Assembly: GCF_028693505.1 (NCBI RefSeq)
Contig: NZ_JAQUVF010000005.1
Location: forward strand, 20,053-84,052
Direction: 5' to 3'
Length of the DNA stretch: 64,000 nucleotides
Source of the DNA: Oscillibacter sp.
Lineage (GTDB): Bacteria; Bacillota; Clostridia; Oscillospirales; Oscillospiraceae
In this document: piece after piece, positions 53,518 to 60,832 of the stretch
Layout of the letters: each line of letters opens with the position of its first letter
Position numbering within the stretch: position 1 is the first letter of the stretch
Position numbers and translations under genes: made by a program
The notes under the pieces: generated by a model
Told to the model about the DNA's origin: nothing
The model's database searches: none
The model's input: only the letters and a program-made list of their open reading frames with translations

Positions 53518-53870
53518 TCCTCCTTCAAGCGCCCTACCTCTTCCAGCAGGGACGCGTTTTCCGCTGCCAGCCGCGCCTCCAGACGCCGGTACCCCTCCAG
53601 CAGGGCGCGGCCCCGGGGCGTCAGCACGGAGCAGCCGCCCGCCGGACCGCCCGCCTTCCGCTCCAAAAGCGGAAAGCCCAGCGCCCGTTCGCACTCCCGC
53701 AGGGTGGTCCACGCGTTGGAGTAGGACATTCCCATACCCCCGGCGGCACCCCGCAGGGAGCCCTCCCGGTCCACTCCCTCCAAAAGCTCCGCCGCGCCGG
53801 GGCCAAAGCACTTTTCCCCATCCGCAAACAGCCGGGGGGAGAGCTTGAGCGTGAAGGTCGATCCAGCCAT
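53514..53870 (-). CDS. ModE N-terminal-like winged-helix regulator
   Basis: The 118-residue protein consists of the LysR/ModE type winged helix only (LSPRLFADGEKCFGPGAAELLEG; GSLRGAAGGMGMSYSNAWTTLRECERALGFPLLERKAGGPAGGCSVLTPRGRALL) plus a short coiled coil. ModE normally has two C-terminal molbindin domains that sense molybdate; these are absent. It is the first gene of the ten-gene operon and likely controls the divergent promoters at 53901-53940. ATG at 53870 follows GGAGGCG. Confidence 0.88.
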   Translation of the reverse strand: MAGSTFTLKLSPRLFADGEKCFGPGAAELLEGVDREGSLRGAAGGMGMSYSNAWTTLRECERALGFPLLERKAGGPAGGCSVLTPRGRALLEGYRRLEARLAAENASLLEEVGRLKEE

Positions 53871-53900
53871 AAGCGCCTCCTGAAAATCTTTGTTGCCCAC

Positions 53901-53940
53901 ATTATATTTGTTTGACTTTGGAAAGTCAACATGATATTCT
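53901..53940. promoter_or_regulatory. face-to-face divergent promoters in a palindrome
   Basis: The 18-bp palindrome TTGACTTTGGAAAGTCAA (53912-53929) supplies both -35 boxes. Rightward: TTGACT, 17 bp, TATTCT (53935-53940). Leftward: TTGACT (53929-53924), 17 bp, TATAAT (53906-53901). A protein binding the palindrome would control the Mo and Se operons together. Confidence 0.85.
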
Positions 53941-53974
53941 GAAACGAGAATAACGGTAAAAAGGAGGCGGAGCG

Positions 53975-54703
53975 GTGTACCTTTTTGATGCGCTGGGACT
54001 GCCTCAGCGGGGCAGCGCTTCGCTGGTGGGCGGCGGCGGAAAAAGCACGCTGCTGCGCTGCCTGACAGAGGAGGTCGCCGGGGCGTCTCGAAGCGCCGTG
54101 GCGGTGACTACCACCCGCATCACCCGCGCGCAGGGGGCGGCGGCAGGGGTTTTGGTGCTCTCCGGCGGCGCGGCGGCGCTGGAGGCGGCTTTGAAGATTC
54201 GCCGCGCCGTCTGTGCCGGGACACTTTGTCAAGACGGGAAGCTGGGCCCGCCAGAGCCAGAGGTCTTGGCGGCGGCATATTCCCTTGCAGACTGGGTTTT
54301 GGCGGAGGCGGACGGGGCGCGGCGGCTTCCCGTGAAGGCCCCGGCGGATCATGAGCCGGTGTTGCTGCCGGGCGGGTTTGTGATCGCTGTGGCGGGCGTT
54401 TCGGCGCTGGGTCGGCCTCTTTGCGAAATCTGCCACCGGTGGGAGCTGGCGGCTAAGGCTCTGGACGTCTCGCCAGAGGAACGGCTGACGCCACAGATGC
54501 TTGCGCGGCTGCTCACGTCGGAGCGCGGTCAGTATAAGGGCGTAGCGGACCCGGCGCGGTTCCGGGTGCTGCTCAATCAGGCGGACGCGGCCCCGGAGGG
54601 CGCGGTGGAGACGGCCCGGGCGGTCCGGCGGGCGCTGCCGGGGTGCCGGGTGGTGACGGCGGCCCTTCGGGAAAGAAACGGAATCAGGGAGGTGTTCATC
54701 TAA
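53975..54703 (+). CDS. yqeC: selenium-dependent hydroxylase accessory protein YqeC
   Basis: The 242-residue protein has a P-loop at the N-terminus (LVGGGGKSTLLRCL, residues 17-30) and the YqeC patterns VTTTRITRA, WVLAEADGARRLPVKAP and VAGVSALGRPL. It belongs to a family found with selenium-dependent molybdenum hydroxylases, of unknown biochemical role, probably an NTPase acting in cofactor maturation. The start is GTG at 53975 after AAGGAGGCGGAG. It is the first gene of the rightward operon, joined to yqeB by TAATG. Confidence 0.88.
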   Translation: MYLFDALGLPQRGSASLVGGGGKSTLLRCLTEEVAGASRSAVAVTTTRITRAQGAAAGVLVLSGGAAALEAALKIRRAVCAGTLCQDGKLGPPEPEVLAAAYSLADWVLAEADGARRLPVKAPADHEPVLLPGGFVIAVAGVSALGRPLCEICHRWELAAKALDVSPEERLTPQMLARLLTSERGQYKGVADPARFRVLLNQADAAPEGAVETARAVRRALPGCRVVTAALRERNGIREVFI

Positions 54704-55509
54704 TGCTGGCAGTCATTAAAGGCGCGGGCGATTTGGCCACAGGCATCGCGTGCCGCCTTTTTCAGAGCGGATTCGACCTTGTGATGACCGAGACGGCGCA
54801 GCCCAGCACGGTGCGGTGCACCGTGGCCTTTTCGCAGGCGGTTTACCGTGGAAGCGCCGAGGTGGAGGGCGTTCGGGCGGTGCTTGCCGCCACGCCGGAC
54901 GAGGCGCTGGACCTTGTGCGCCGAGGATTTGTGGCGGTTTTGACGGACCCGGCGGGTGCGGCGGTGGAAGCGCTGCACCCGGACGCCGTGGTGGACGCCA
55001 TCCTCGCCAAAAAGAATTTGGGGACGCAAATTACGCAGGCGGCCTGCGTGGTGGGCGTTGGCCCCGGCTTTACCCCCGGCGTGGACTGCCACGCCGCGGT
55101 GGAGACCCAGCGGGGCCACGATCTGGGCCGGGTTTTGTGGGACCGCGCCCCCGCCCCCAACACCGGCGTCCCCGGCGAGATCGGCGGCTACACCGTGGAG
55201 CGGCTGCTCCGCGCCCCGGCGGACGGGCTATTTACCCCCACGGCCCAAATCGGTGATTTGGTGGCGGCGGGACAGGTGGTGGGGCACGTGGGCACCGCGC
55301 CCATGACGGCGGAGATTCCCGGCGTTTTGCGGGGCCTTCTCCCGGAGGGGACGCCGGTCTATGCCGGTATGAAGGCAGGGGACGTGGACCCCCGGTGCCG
55401 CAGGGAGCACTGCTTTTCCGTCTCCGACAAGGCCCGCTCCGTGGGCGGCGGCGTGCTGGAGGCGATTTTGTGCATCAAAAGCGGAAGGAGGGCTGACCAT
55501 GGCCTCTGA
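54703..55509 (+). CDS. yqeB: selenium-dependent molybdenum cofactor biosynthesis protein YqeB
   Basis: The 268-residue protein belongs to the EF2563 family. VIKGAGDLATGIACRLFQSGFDLVMTE at the N-terminus is a dinucleotide-binding-like motif, and GVGPGFTPGVDCHAAVETQRGH, APNTGVPGEIGGY and the closing region GMKAGDVDPR follow. The family marks genomes with labile-selenium molybdenum hydroxylases. Its task is probably transfer of selenium to the cofactor. It overlaps yqeC by one base and selD by 11 bases. Confidence 0.9.
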   Translation: MLAVIKGAGDLATGIACRLFQSGFDLVMTETAQPSTVRCTVAFSQAVYRGSAEVEGVRAVLAATPDEALDLVRRGFVAVLTDPAGAAVEALHPDAVVDAILAKKNLGTQITQAACVVGVGPGFTPGVDCHAAVETQRGHDLGRVLWDRAPAPNTGVPGEIGGYTVERLLRAPADGLFTPTAQIGDLVAAGQVVGHVGTAPMTAEIPGVLRGLLPEGTPVYAGMKAGDVDPRCRREHCFSVSDKARSVGGGVLEAILCIKSGRRADHGL

Positions 55510-56539
55510 GATTCGATTGACCCGTCTGGCGGAGTGCGCCGGATGCGGGGCAAAGGTGGGGGCCGGTGTGCTGGCCCAATTGCTGGAAGGTCTGCCCACC
55601 CACACAGACCCCCGCTTGCTGGTGGGCTATGACAAAAGCGACGACGCCTCCGTCTATCAGATTTCCGAGGAGCTGGCCCTTTGCCAGACAGTGGATTTCT
55701 TTCCGCCCATTGTGGACGATCCCTTTCAGTTTGGGCAGATCGCCGCCGCCAACGCGCTGAGCGACGTGTACGCCATGGGCGGCGAGCCGAAGTTGGCGCT
55801 CAACTTGCTGTGCGTCTCCCCGGAGATGGACGATGCGGCGGTCCGCGCCGTTTTGCGGGGCGGCTACGACAAGGTTTACGAGGCCGGGGCCATCATTACC
55901 GGCGGGCACTCCATTCGGGACCGGGAGCCCAAGTACGGTCTCGCGGTGACGGGCTTCGTGCATCCGGCAAAGGTCCTGCGCAACGACCGCGCCCGCGTGG
56001 GGGACGTGCTGATTCTCACAAAGCCCTTGGGCGTGGGCGTTGCCGTCACTGCCGCCAAAGCTGGCCTTGCGGACGAGGCGCTGGTGCGTCAGGTCACGGC
56101 GCAGATGGCCTTTTTAAACAAAGCCGCCCGGGACGTCATGGTGCGCTTCCCCGTGGGGAGCTGCACGGACGTGACGGGGTTTGGCTTTTTGGGCCATGCG
56201 CTGGAAATGGCCCGGGGCGGCGAGGCAGCGGTGGTGGTGGAAAGCGCAAAGATTCCGCTGCTGCCGGGCGTTTTGGCATTGGCTGAAATGGGCCTTTTGC
56301 CCGAGGGTATGTACCGCAACCGGCGGTTTGCCGAGGGGCATACCCACGTGGCGGATGGGGTGAGTCTCGCCATGCAGGACCTCCTTTACGACCCTCAGAC
56401 CTCCGGCGGACTTTTGATGGCGGTGTCGGAAAAGGACGCGCCCGCGCTGCTCAGGGCACTGCGGGATGAACTTCCCTGCGCGGAGGCTGTGGGTTACGTG
56501 GTGGAAAAGCGGGACGGCGCGTATCTTATGGTGACGTGA
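55499..56539 (+). CDS. selD: selenide, water dikinase
   Basis: The 346-residue enzyme makes selenophosphate from selenide and ATP. The active-site segment is AECAGCGAKVGAG: C16 corresponds to the catalytic Cys17 and K19 to Lys20 of E. coli SelD, while the next cysteine (E. coli Cys19) is alanine. The codon is TGC, not TGA, so this is not the selenocysteine form. GYDKSDDASVYQ, FGQIAAANALSDVYAMGG and GGHSIRD are ATP/Mg contacts. It starts in the end of yqeB and is followed by DUF3343 and yedF. Confidence 0.96.
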   Translation: MASEIRLTRLAECAGCGAKVGAGVLAQLLEGLPTHTDPRLLVGYDKSDDASVYQISEELALCQTVDFFPPIVDDPFQFGQIAAANALSDVYAMGGEPKLALNLLCVSPEMDDAAVRAVLRGGYDKVYEAGAIITGGHSIRDREPKYGLAVTGFVHPAKVLRNDRARVGDVLILTKPLGVGVAVTAAKAGLADEALVRQVTAQMAFLNKAARDVMVRFPVGSCTDVTGFGFLGHALEMARGGEAAVVVESAKIPLLPGVLALAEMGLLPEGMYRNRRFAEGHTHVADGVSLAMQDLLYDPQTSGGLLMAVSEKDAPALLRALRDELPCAEAVGYVVEKRDGAYLMVT

Positions 56540-56540
56540 G

Positions 56541-56795
56541 ATGGACGAACGCTATTATCTGTTGACATTTGAGAGTACCTCGTCCGCGATCGGCGCGGAA
56601 CACGGCCTGCTGCCCTTGCTCCCGGTGCGGGTAATGCCCACCCTGCGGCAGATTTCCGCCAGCTGCGGCATCTCGCTGCGGGTGGAGCCGCAGCACTATC
56701 CCGCGCTGGAACGGGCGCTGCGCCTTGGCGTCGTGGCGCCGGGAACATACCGGCTGTATCTGGTGGAACGCGGCGAGGCCCGCGAAGTAATATAA
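56541..56795 (+). CDS. DUF3343 putative Se/S carrier-like protein
   Basis: The 84-residue protein matches the small DUF3343 family (YYLLTFESTSSAIGAEHGL, PTLRQISASCGISLRVEP). Its one cysteine in SASCG is the likely carrier residue. These proteins accompany selD and yedF in selenium-using bacteria. Its start is one base after the selD stop (TGAG ATG). Confidence 0.85.
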   Translation: MDERYYLLTFESTSSAIGAEHGLLPLLPVRVMPTLRQISASCGISLRVEPQHYPALERALRLGVVAPGTYRLYLVERGEAREVI

Positions 56796-56813
56796 GGAAA
56801 GGTCGTGCAGCAG

Positions 56814-57413
56814 ATGACGGTAAAAATTGACGCGCTGGGAAAAGCGTGCCCCACGCCGGTGATACTGGCCAAACAGGCCATCGACGGAGGGGTCCGGGAC
56901 CTGACAATCTCGGTGGATAACGACATGGCGGTGCAGAATCTGAGCCGCCTGGCCCAAAGTCAGCACATGACGGCCCAGGCCGTCCCCATTTCCGGAGGGT
57001 TTGACGTTCACATCACCGGGGAGGGCGGCGGAGAGACCGCGCCGGAGACGGTGTGCTGCCCCGCCGCGGAACATACTGAGGACTGCACCTTTTTTATCGG
57101 GAAGGACCACATCGGAGAGGGCGACGGGGAGCTGGGCAGGAGCCTGATGAAAATGTTCTTGTACACGCTCACCCAGCGCGCCGAGCCGCCCCGGGCACTC
57201 CTCTTCATGAACAGCGGCGTGCGCCTTCCCGCCGGGGAAGCGCAGATCGTGGAAAGCCTTCAGGCGCTGGAGAAAAAGGGCTGCGAGATTCTGGTCTGCG
57301 GAACCTGCCTGAACTTTTACAATCTCGCCGGAGAATTAAAGGTTGGAACGGTCAGCAATATGTACGACATTGTGGAGCGGATGGACGCGGCGGCCAAGGT
57401 GGTCACCGTCTGA
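56814..57413 (+). CDS. yedF: sulfurtransferase-like selenium metabolism protein YedF
   Basis: The 199-residue protein has a TusA-like N-terminal domain (residues 1-75) with the sulfur/selenium-carrying cysteine in GKACPTPVILAKQAI (C12), and a DsrE-like C-terminal domain (about 95-199) with LLFMNSGVRL and CEILVCGTCLNFY. It is thought to handle selenium delivery. ATG at 56814 is better placed after AAGGAAAGG than GTG at 56805. It is the last gene of the rightward operon. Confidence 0.92.
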   Translation: MTVKIDALGKACPTPVILAKQAIDGGVRDLTISVDNDMAVQNLSRLAQSQHMTAQAVPISGGFDVHITGEGGGETAPETVCCPAAEHTEDCTFFIGKDHIGEGDGELGRSLMKMFLYTLTQRAEPPRALLFMNSGVRLPAGEAQIVESLQALEKKGCEILVCGTCLNFYNLAGELKVGTVSNMYDIVERMDAAAKVVTV

Positions 57414-57433
57414 AAGGACCTTTCTAAAATAGC

Positions 57434-57471
57434 CGAGAGGGCGCAGCGAATTGCTGCGCCCTCTCGTTTTT
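57434..57471 (+). terminator. terminator after yedF
   Basis: 14-bp perfect stem (57434-57447 with 57453-57466) followed by TTTTT, between convergent yedF and rpoN. Confidence 0.9.
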
Positions 57472-57523
57472 CACTGACTTGGTCTGAAAAAAATCCTGCG
57501 GTGGAATCGATAGCCAAGCGTGC

Positions 57524-58888
57524 TCATCGCCTGCGGATGCCGGAGGGCGCCAAGCCCAGCGCGGAGCGGTATTTGGCGACAGTGCGGCGGGCCAGCGTCA
57601 TCCCCTCCGCCTCCAGCGCGCGGCACAGCTGCTGGTCGCTGAGGGGGCGGTGGGGGTCCTCGGCGCGAACCAGCTCCAAAAGCCGCCGCCGGACGGCCTG
57701 TGCGGAGCAGTCCGCCCCGCCCACGGAGTGGCTGAAAAAATAGCGCAGCGGATAGGTCCCCTGCCGGCATTGCAGGTACTTGCCCCGGGTTGCCCGGGAG
57801 ACGGTGGAGGGATGGAGCTGCAACTCCTCTGCAAGAGACGCGAGATTCATCGGGGAGAGCACGGGGACCTTCCCCGTGAAGAACTCGTACTGCGCGGTCA
57901 AAATGGCGTCGGCACAGCGGCGGAGCGTGCTGCCCCGGCGCTCCAGACTGTTCACCAGCCACTTGGCCTGGCGCAGCTTTTCCTGTAAATAGGTCCGGGT
58001 CTCCTCCTCCGGCGCGTCCTTCAAAAGGTTGGTATAGTAGCTGCTGATGGAAAAATGGGGCAGATAGTATTCGTTCAGCACCACCTGCATCGTCCCGTCC
58101 AGCGGGAGAATGAATACGTCGGGCCGGATGTACAGTGTGGGTTCCTCCGGCTGAAAGGCCCGCCCGGGATGGGGTTCCAACTGGGCAATCACCCGCTCGG
58201 CGTCGTGGATTTCCCCAAGGGTGACGCCCAGTTCCCGGACAATGGGACCGTAGTGCCTGCGGCCTAGCTCCGGCAGAAACCGGGAGATCAGCGCTTGCAA
58301 AAAAGGAGTGTCCGCGCCCCGGCGCTTGAGCTGCAACAGGAGGCATTCCGAAAGACTGCGGGCGCCCACGCCGGGCGGGTCCAGAGATTGCAGCGTCTCC
58401 AGCGCCTCCGTTTGCAGCGATGCCGGAATTTTTAAATCGGATAGTTCCTCCAAATCCTCCGAAGAGAGATAGCCGTCCTCATCCAGCATCTGCGCGAGGT
58501 ACTTGGTCAGGGCCAGCAGGGGTCCTTTCAGGTGCAGCCGCTCCAGCTGGTCCCGCAAAAACGCGGAAAGGCTTTCCAGCTCCCGGTCCACGGCCCCCGG
58601 CTCCACCAGCGCGTCCTCCCCGAGAAAGGGGGAAGCGCCGCCGTCCAGCCAGCTGGCCTTTTGCCGCAGCTCCGCGTAGGCGCTGCGCAGCTTCGTGGCG
58701 TCCTCCTGCTCCAGCAGGGGGTTTTCCTCACTGACGCGATTTAAGTAGTCCAGCAGCTCCTGCGCGTTCATTTGCAGGACCTCCATGGATTGCAGCAGCT
58801 GCGGCGTCAGCTTCAGCTCCTGGCGCAGCTCTGTTTTTAAAGAGACCAGCCCCACGCTGCCCTTCCTGTTTTGCTCAGCTGTGTACAT
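57524..58888 (-). CDS. rpoN: RNA polymerase sigma-54 factor
   Basis: The 454-residue protein has region I rich in Gln/Leu (LKTELRQELKLTPQLLQSMEVLQMNAQELLDYL, about 17-49), the core-binding domain (80-240) and the DNA-binding domain. A helix-turn-helix lies in SLAEELQLHPSTVSRATRGKYLQCRQGTYPLRYFF, and the RpoN box ARRTVAKYR is at 433-441. It directs transcription from -24/-12 promoters and needs an AAA+ activator. The ATG at 58888 lies inside the end of the activator gene (14-bp overlap), so activator and sigma factor are made together. Confidence 0.96.
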   Translation of the reverse strand: MYTAEQNRKGSVGLVSLKTELRQELKLTPQLLQSMEVLQMNAQELLDYLNRVSEENPLLEQEDATKLRSAYAELRQKASWLDGGASPFLGEDALVEPGAVDRELESLSAFLRDQLERLHLKGPLLALTKYLAQMLDEDGYLSSEDLEELSDLKIPASLQTEALETLQSLDPPGVGARSLSECLLLQLKRRGADTPFLQALISRFLPELGRRHYGPIVRELGVTLGEIHDAERVIAQLEPHPGRAFQPEEPTLYIRPDVFILPLDGTMQVVLNEYYLPHFSISSYYTNLLKDAPEEETRTYLQEKLRQAKWLVNSLERRGSTLRRCADAILTAQYEFFTGKVPVLSPMNLASLAEELQLHPSTVSRATRGKYLQCRQGTYPLRYFFSHSVGGADCSAQAVRRRLLELVRAEDPHRPLSDQQLCRALEAEGMTLARRTVAKYRSALGLAPSGIRRR

Positions 58889-60299
58889 ATCTGGCCACCT
58901 TTCGGGCCGCAGTCGCCTGCGAGATCCCCAGCTCCTTCGCCACCGCCACGGTGGTTCCCCAGCGGTGGTAGGACTCCCGGATGATCTGCCCCTCGTAGGC
59001 GTCCATTCGCTCCGAGAGGGAACCGGCCTGTGCCAAAATCGCCGCCGGGGTGACGGAATCCCCTGTGTATTCCGGAGGCAGCGCGGAAACGTCGATGATC
59101 GGGTCCTGCACGGTGATGACGATTCGCTCGATAAGGTTTTCCAGCTGGCGCACATTGCCGGGCCAGTCGTACTGCTCGAGAAATGCCAGAAACCGGGGAC
59201 TAAAATTCAGGGTCTTGCCGTATTCGCCGCAAAACCGCGCCAAAAACTGGTGGGCCAGCGGGAAAATATCCTCCTTGCGCAGCCGCAGGGGCGGAATGTG
59301 GATGCGGATGACGTTCAGGCGATAGAAAAGGTCGGAGCGGAACAGCCCCCGCTGGACCTCCTCCTCCAGATTGCGGTTGGTGGCGACGATCAGCCGGAAG
59401 TTCAGCTCAATTTTCTTGGTGCCGGAGAGCCGCTCAATGGTTTTCTCCTGAATGAGCTGCAGCAGCTTGGACTGAATGTGCAGCGGCAGCTCGCCGATCT
59501 CGTCCAGAAACAGCGTCCCCTGATTGGCAAGCTCGATCTTGCCGATCTTGCCGCTGCTGGAAGCGCCGGTAAACGCACCCTTTTCATAGCCGAAAAGCTC
59601 GGACTCGATCAGGTTTTCGTGGAGCACCGCGCAGTTGACCTCGATAAACGGGCCTGCCGCCCGGTCGCTCATGGCGTGAATGGCCTTGGCGACGGCGCTT
59701 TTTCCAACGCCCGTCTCCCCGGTGATGAGGATGTTGGCCTTGGTGTTGGCGGTGTTTTGCATCAGCGTCCACAGCCGCTGCATGGAGGCGCTTTTAAACA
59801 CCAGAGAGGTGGAAGTGGCCCGGGTGCGCAGCTCCGCGATCTCCTGCGTGTATTGCTGAAGGGAATCCTGCAAATGGCGGTAGTTTCGCTGAATGGAGTT
59901 GATCTGCTCCATGGACACCGTGTTAAAGCACACCGCGTATTTCAGCTCCCCGTGGTCGTCAAACAGCGGAATCCCCACGGTCATCACATTTTTGTGAATG
60001 CGGTTGATGGTCTGGGTGGTGGTGATCTTTTCCTTTTTCCGAATGATCTCCGCCGTGATGCAGGGGGAGAAGGTGCCGTCCGCCTCCAAATCAAAGGCGG
60101 ACTTCCCCACAATGGAATTGTGGGCGAACCCAAAATTTTTCTCGTAGGTCTCGCTGACCCAGAGAATGACGCCCTTGGCGTCGGAGAGCATCATGTCGTC
60201 CGCCAGAACCAGATTGTTTTCCGGCCGGATGATGTCAAACAGCCCCTTGAGATTGATGTCGGCATCCAAAAAACGGGCCGAATTTGTAGCATGTGCCAA
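58875..60299 (-). CDS. sigma-54-dependent enhancer-binding protein (PAS-AAA+-Fis)
   Basis: The 474-residue protein (from TTG at 60299) has a PAS-type sensor domain (about 20-130), a linker helix, an AAA+ domain with Walker A GETGVGKS (194-201), the sigma-54 loop GAFTGA (241-246) and Walker B GTLFLDEIGE (261-270), and a Fis-type helix-turn-helix (WGTTVAVAKELGISQATAARKVARYVH) at the C-terminus. The TTG start follows GGGGGGAG; upstream in-frame ATGs lack a binding site and lie in the putative binding sites. It is divergent from the abfD operon and is its probable activator. The PAS ligand is unknown. Confidence 0.93.
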   Translation of the reverse strand: MAHATNSARFLDADINLKGLFDIIRPENNLVLADDMMLSDAKGVILWVSETYEKNFGFAHNSIVGKSAFDLEADGTFSPCITAEIIRKKEKITTTQTINRIHKNVMTVGIPLFDDHGELKYAVCFNTVSMEQINSIQRNYRHLQDSLQQYTQEIAELRTRATSTSLVFKSASMQRLWTLMQNTANTKANILITGETGVGKSAVAKAIHAMSDRAAGPFIEVNCAVLHENLIESELFGYEKGAFTGASSSGKIGKIELANQGTLFLDEIGELPLHIQSKLLQLIQEKTIERLSGTKKIELNFRLIVATNRNLEEEVQRGLFRSDLFYRLNVIRIHIPPLRLRKEDIFPLAHQFLARFCGEYGKTLNFSPRFLAFLEQYDWPGNVRQLENLIERIVITVQDPIIDVSALPPEYTGDSVTPAAILAQAGSLSERMDAYEGQIIRESYHRWGTTVAVAKELGISQATAARKVARYVHS

Positions 60300-60342
60300 A
60301 AATACTCCCCCCAACCCCCTGTAACAGTCCTCCACAGGCGTT

Positions 60343-60381
60343 CTATTCATTTTTGAGTATAGCATATTCAAAAATGAATAG
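60343..60381. promoter_or_regulatory. two candidate enhancer sites (CTATTCA-N4-TGAATAG type)
   Basis: CTATTCA-TTTT-TGAGTAT (60343-60360) and ATATTCA-AAAA-TGAATAG (60364-60381) are imperfect copies of the palindrome at 60493-60510. Their starts are 21 bp apart, two helical turns, on the same face of the DNA. They lie just upstream of the activator gene, where they could also mediate autoregulation. Confidence 0.7.
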
Positions 60382-60492
60382 AAAGAGTTGCAAGCGTGAA
60401 AAGCATCGTCAATTTATCCTAAATTTTGTCGAAAAATTATTTGCCATGCACAAAAAAGCATGGAATTTCGCTGAGCGGAATCGAATTCCGGT

Positions 60493-60510
60493 CTATTCAA
60501 ATGTGAATAG
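60493..60510. promoter_or_regulatory. perfect candidate enhancer site
   Basis: CTATTCA-AATG-TGAATAG (60493-60510), extended by GGT/ACC arms. It lies about 125 bp upstream of the -24 box of the abfD promoter, a usual distance for an upstream activating sequence. Confidence 0.75.
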
Positions 60511-60633
60511 ACCGTCTCCAGACGGCCTCGCGCAAGGATCAATTGCTCTAATGAATCCACAAAATATTGCCCAAAAATCAGACGATGTGCATAGAAAAAA
60601 GAAACCGGAGGGGAAAAGTTCCTCTTGCAAAGG

Positions 60634-60649
60634 TGGCATGATTTTTGCT
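60634..60649 (+). promoter_or_regulatory. sigma-54 promoter of the abfD operon
   Basis: TGGCATG-ATTT-TTGCT (60634-60649) matches the -24/-12 consensus TGGCACR-N4-TTGCW with one mismatch and has the exact GG-N10-GC spacing (GG at 60635-60636, GC at 60647-60648). Initiation would be near 60660. Confidence 0.92.
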
Positions 60650-60659
60650 ATAACTATAA

Positions 60660-60832
60660 ATAGACAGGCATTGCTCTGGAGAGGGCCTCTGGCCGCCTCC
60701 CGGAACGCGCCGGAAACAAAACCCGCTATGCCGCCGCGGACCGGAAGGAAAGCATGTTCGCTTTCCCGAAAAACGGTCCGCCGCATTTAAAAAATTTTAA
60801 AAGCGCTATAATTTTAAGGAGGATTACACGAA
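60660..60832 (+). other. abfD 5' leader with stem-loop
   Basis: The predicted leader of about 170 bases contains a large nested stem-loop: GCGGACCG (60736-60743) with CGGTCCGC (60774-60781), and inside it GGAAAGC / GCTTTCC (60747-60753 with 60760-60766). It ends before the AAGGAGG of abfD. It could stabilise the mRNA. No riboswitch class is recognised. Confidence 0.45.

Noticed and set aside
55499..56539. SelD as a selenocysteine protein
   Set aside because: The catalytic-loop codons are TGC; there is no in-frame TGA.
58785..60356. Open frame of 523 codons on the plus strand
   Set aside because: Antisense to the sigma-54 activator gene; no start signal and no domain.
60293..60790. Open frame of 165 codons in the abfD upstream gap
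   Set aside because: It runs through the enhancer sites and the sigma-54 promoter, has no ribosome-binding site and odd composition.
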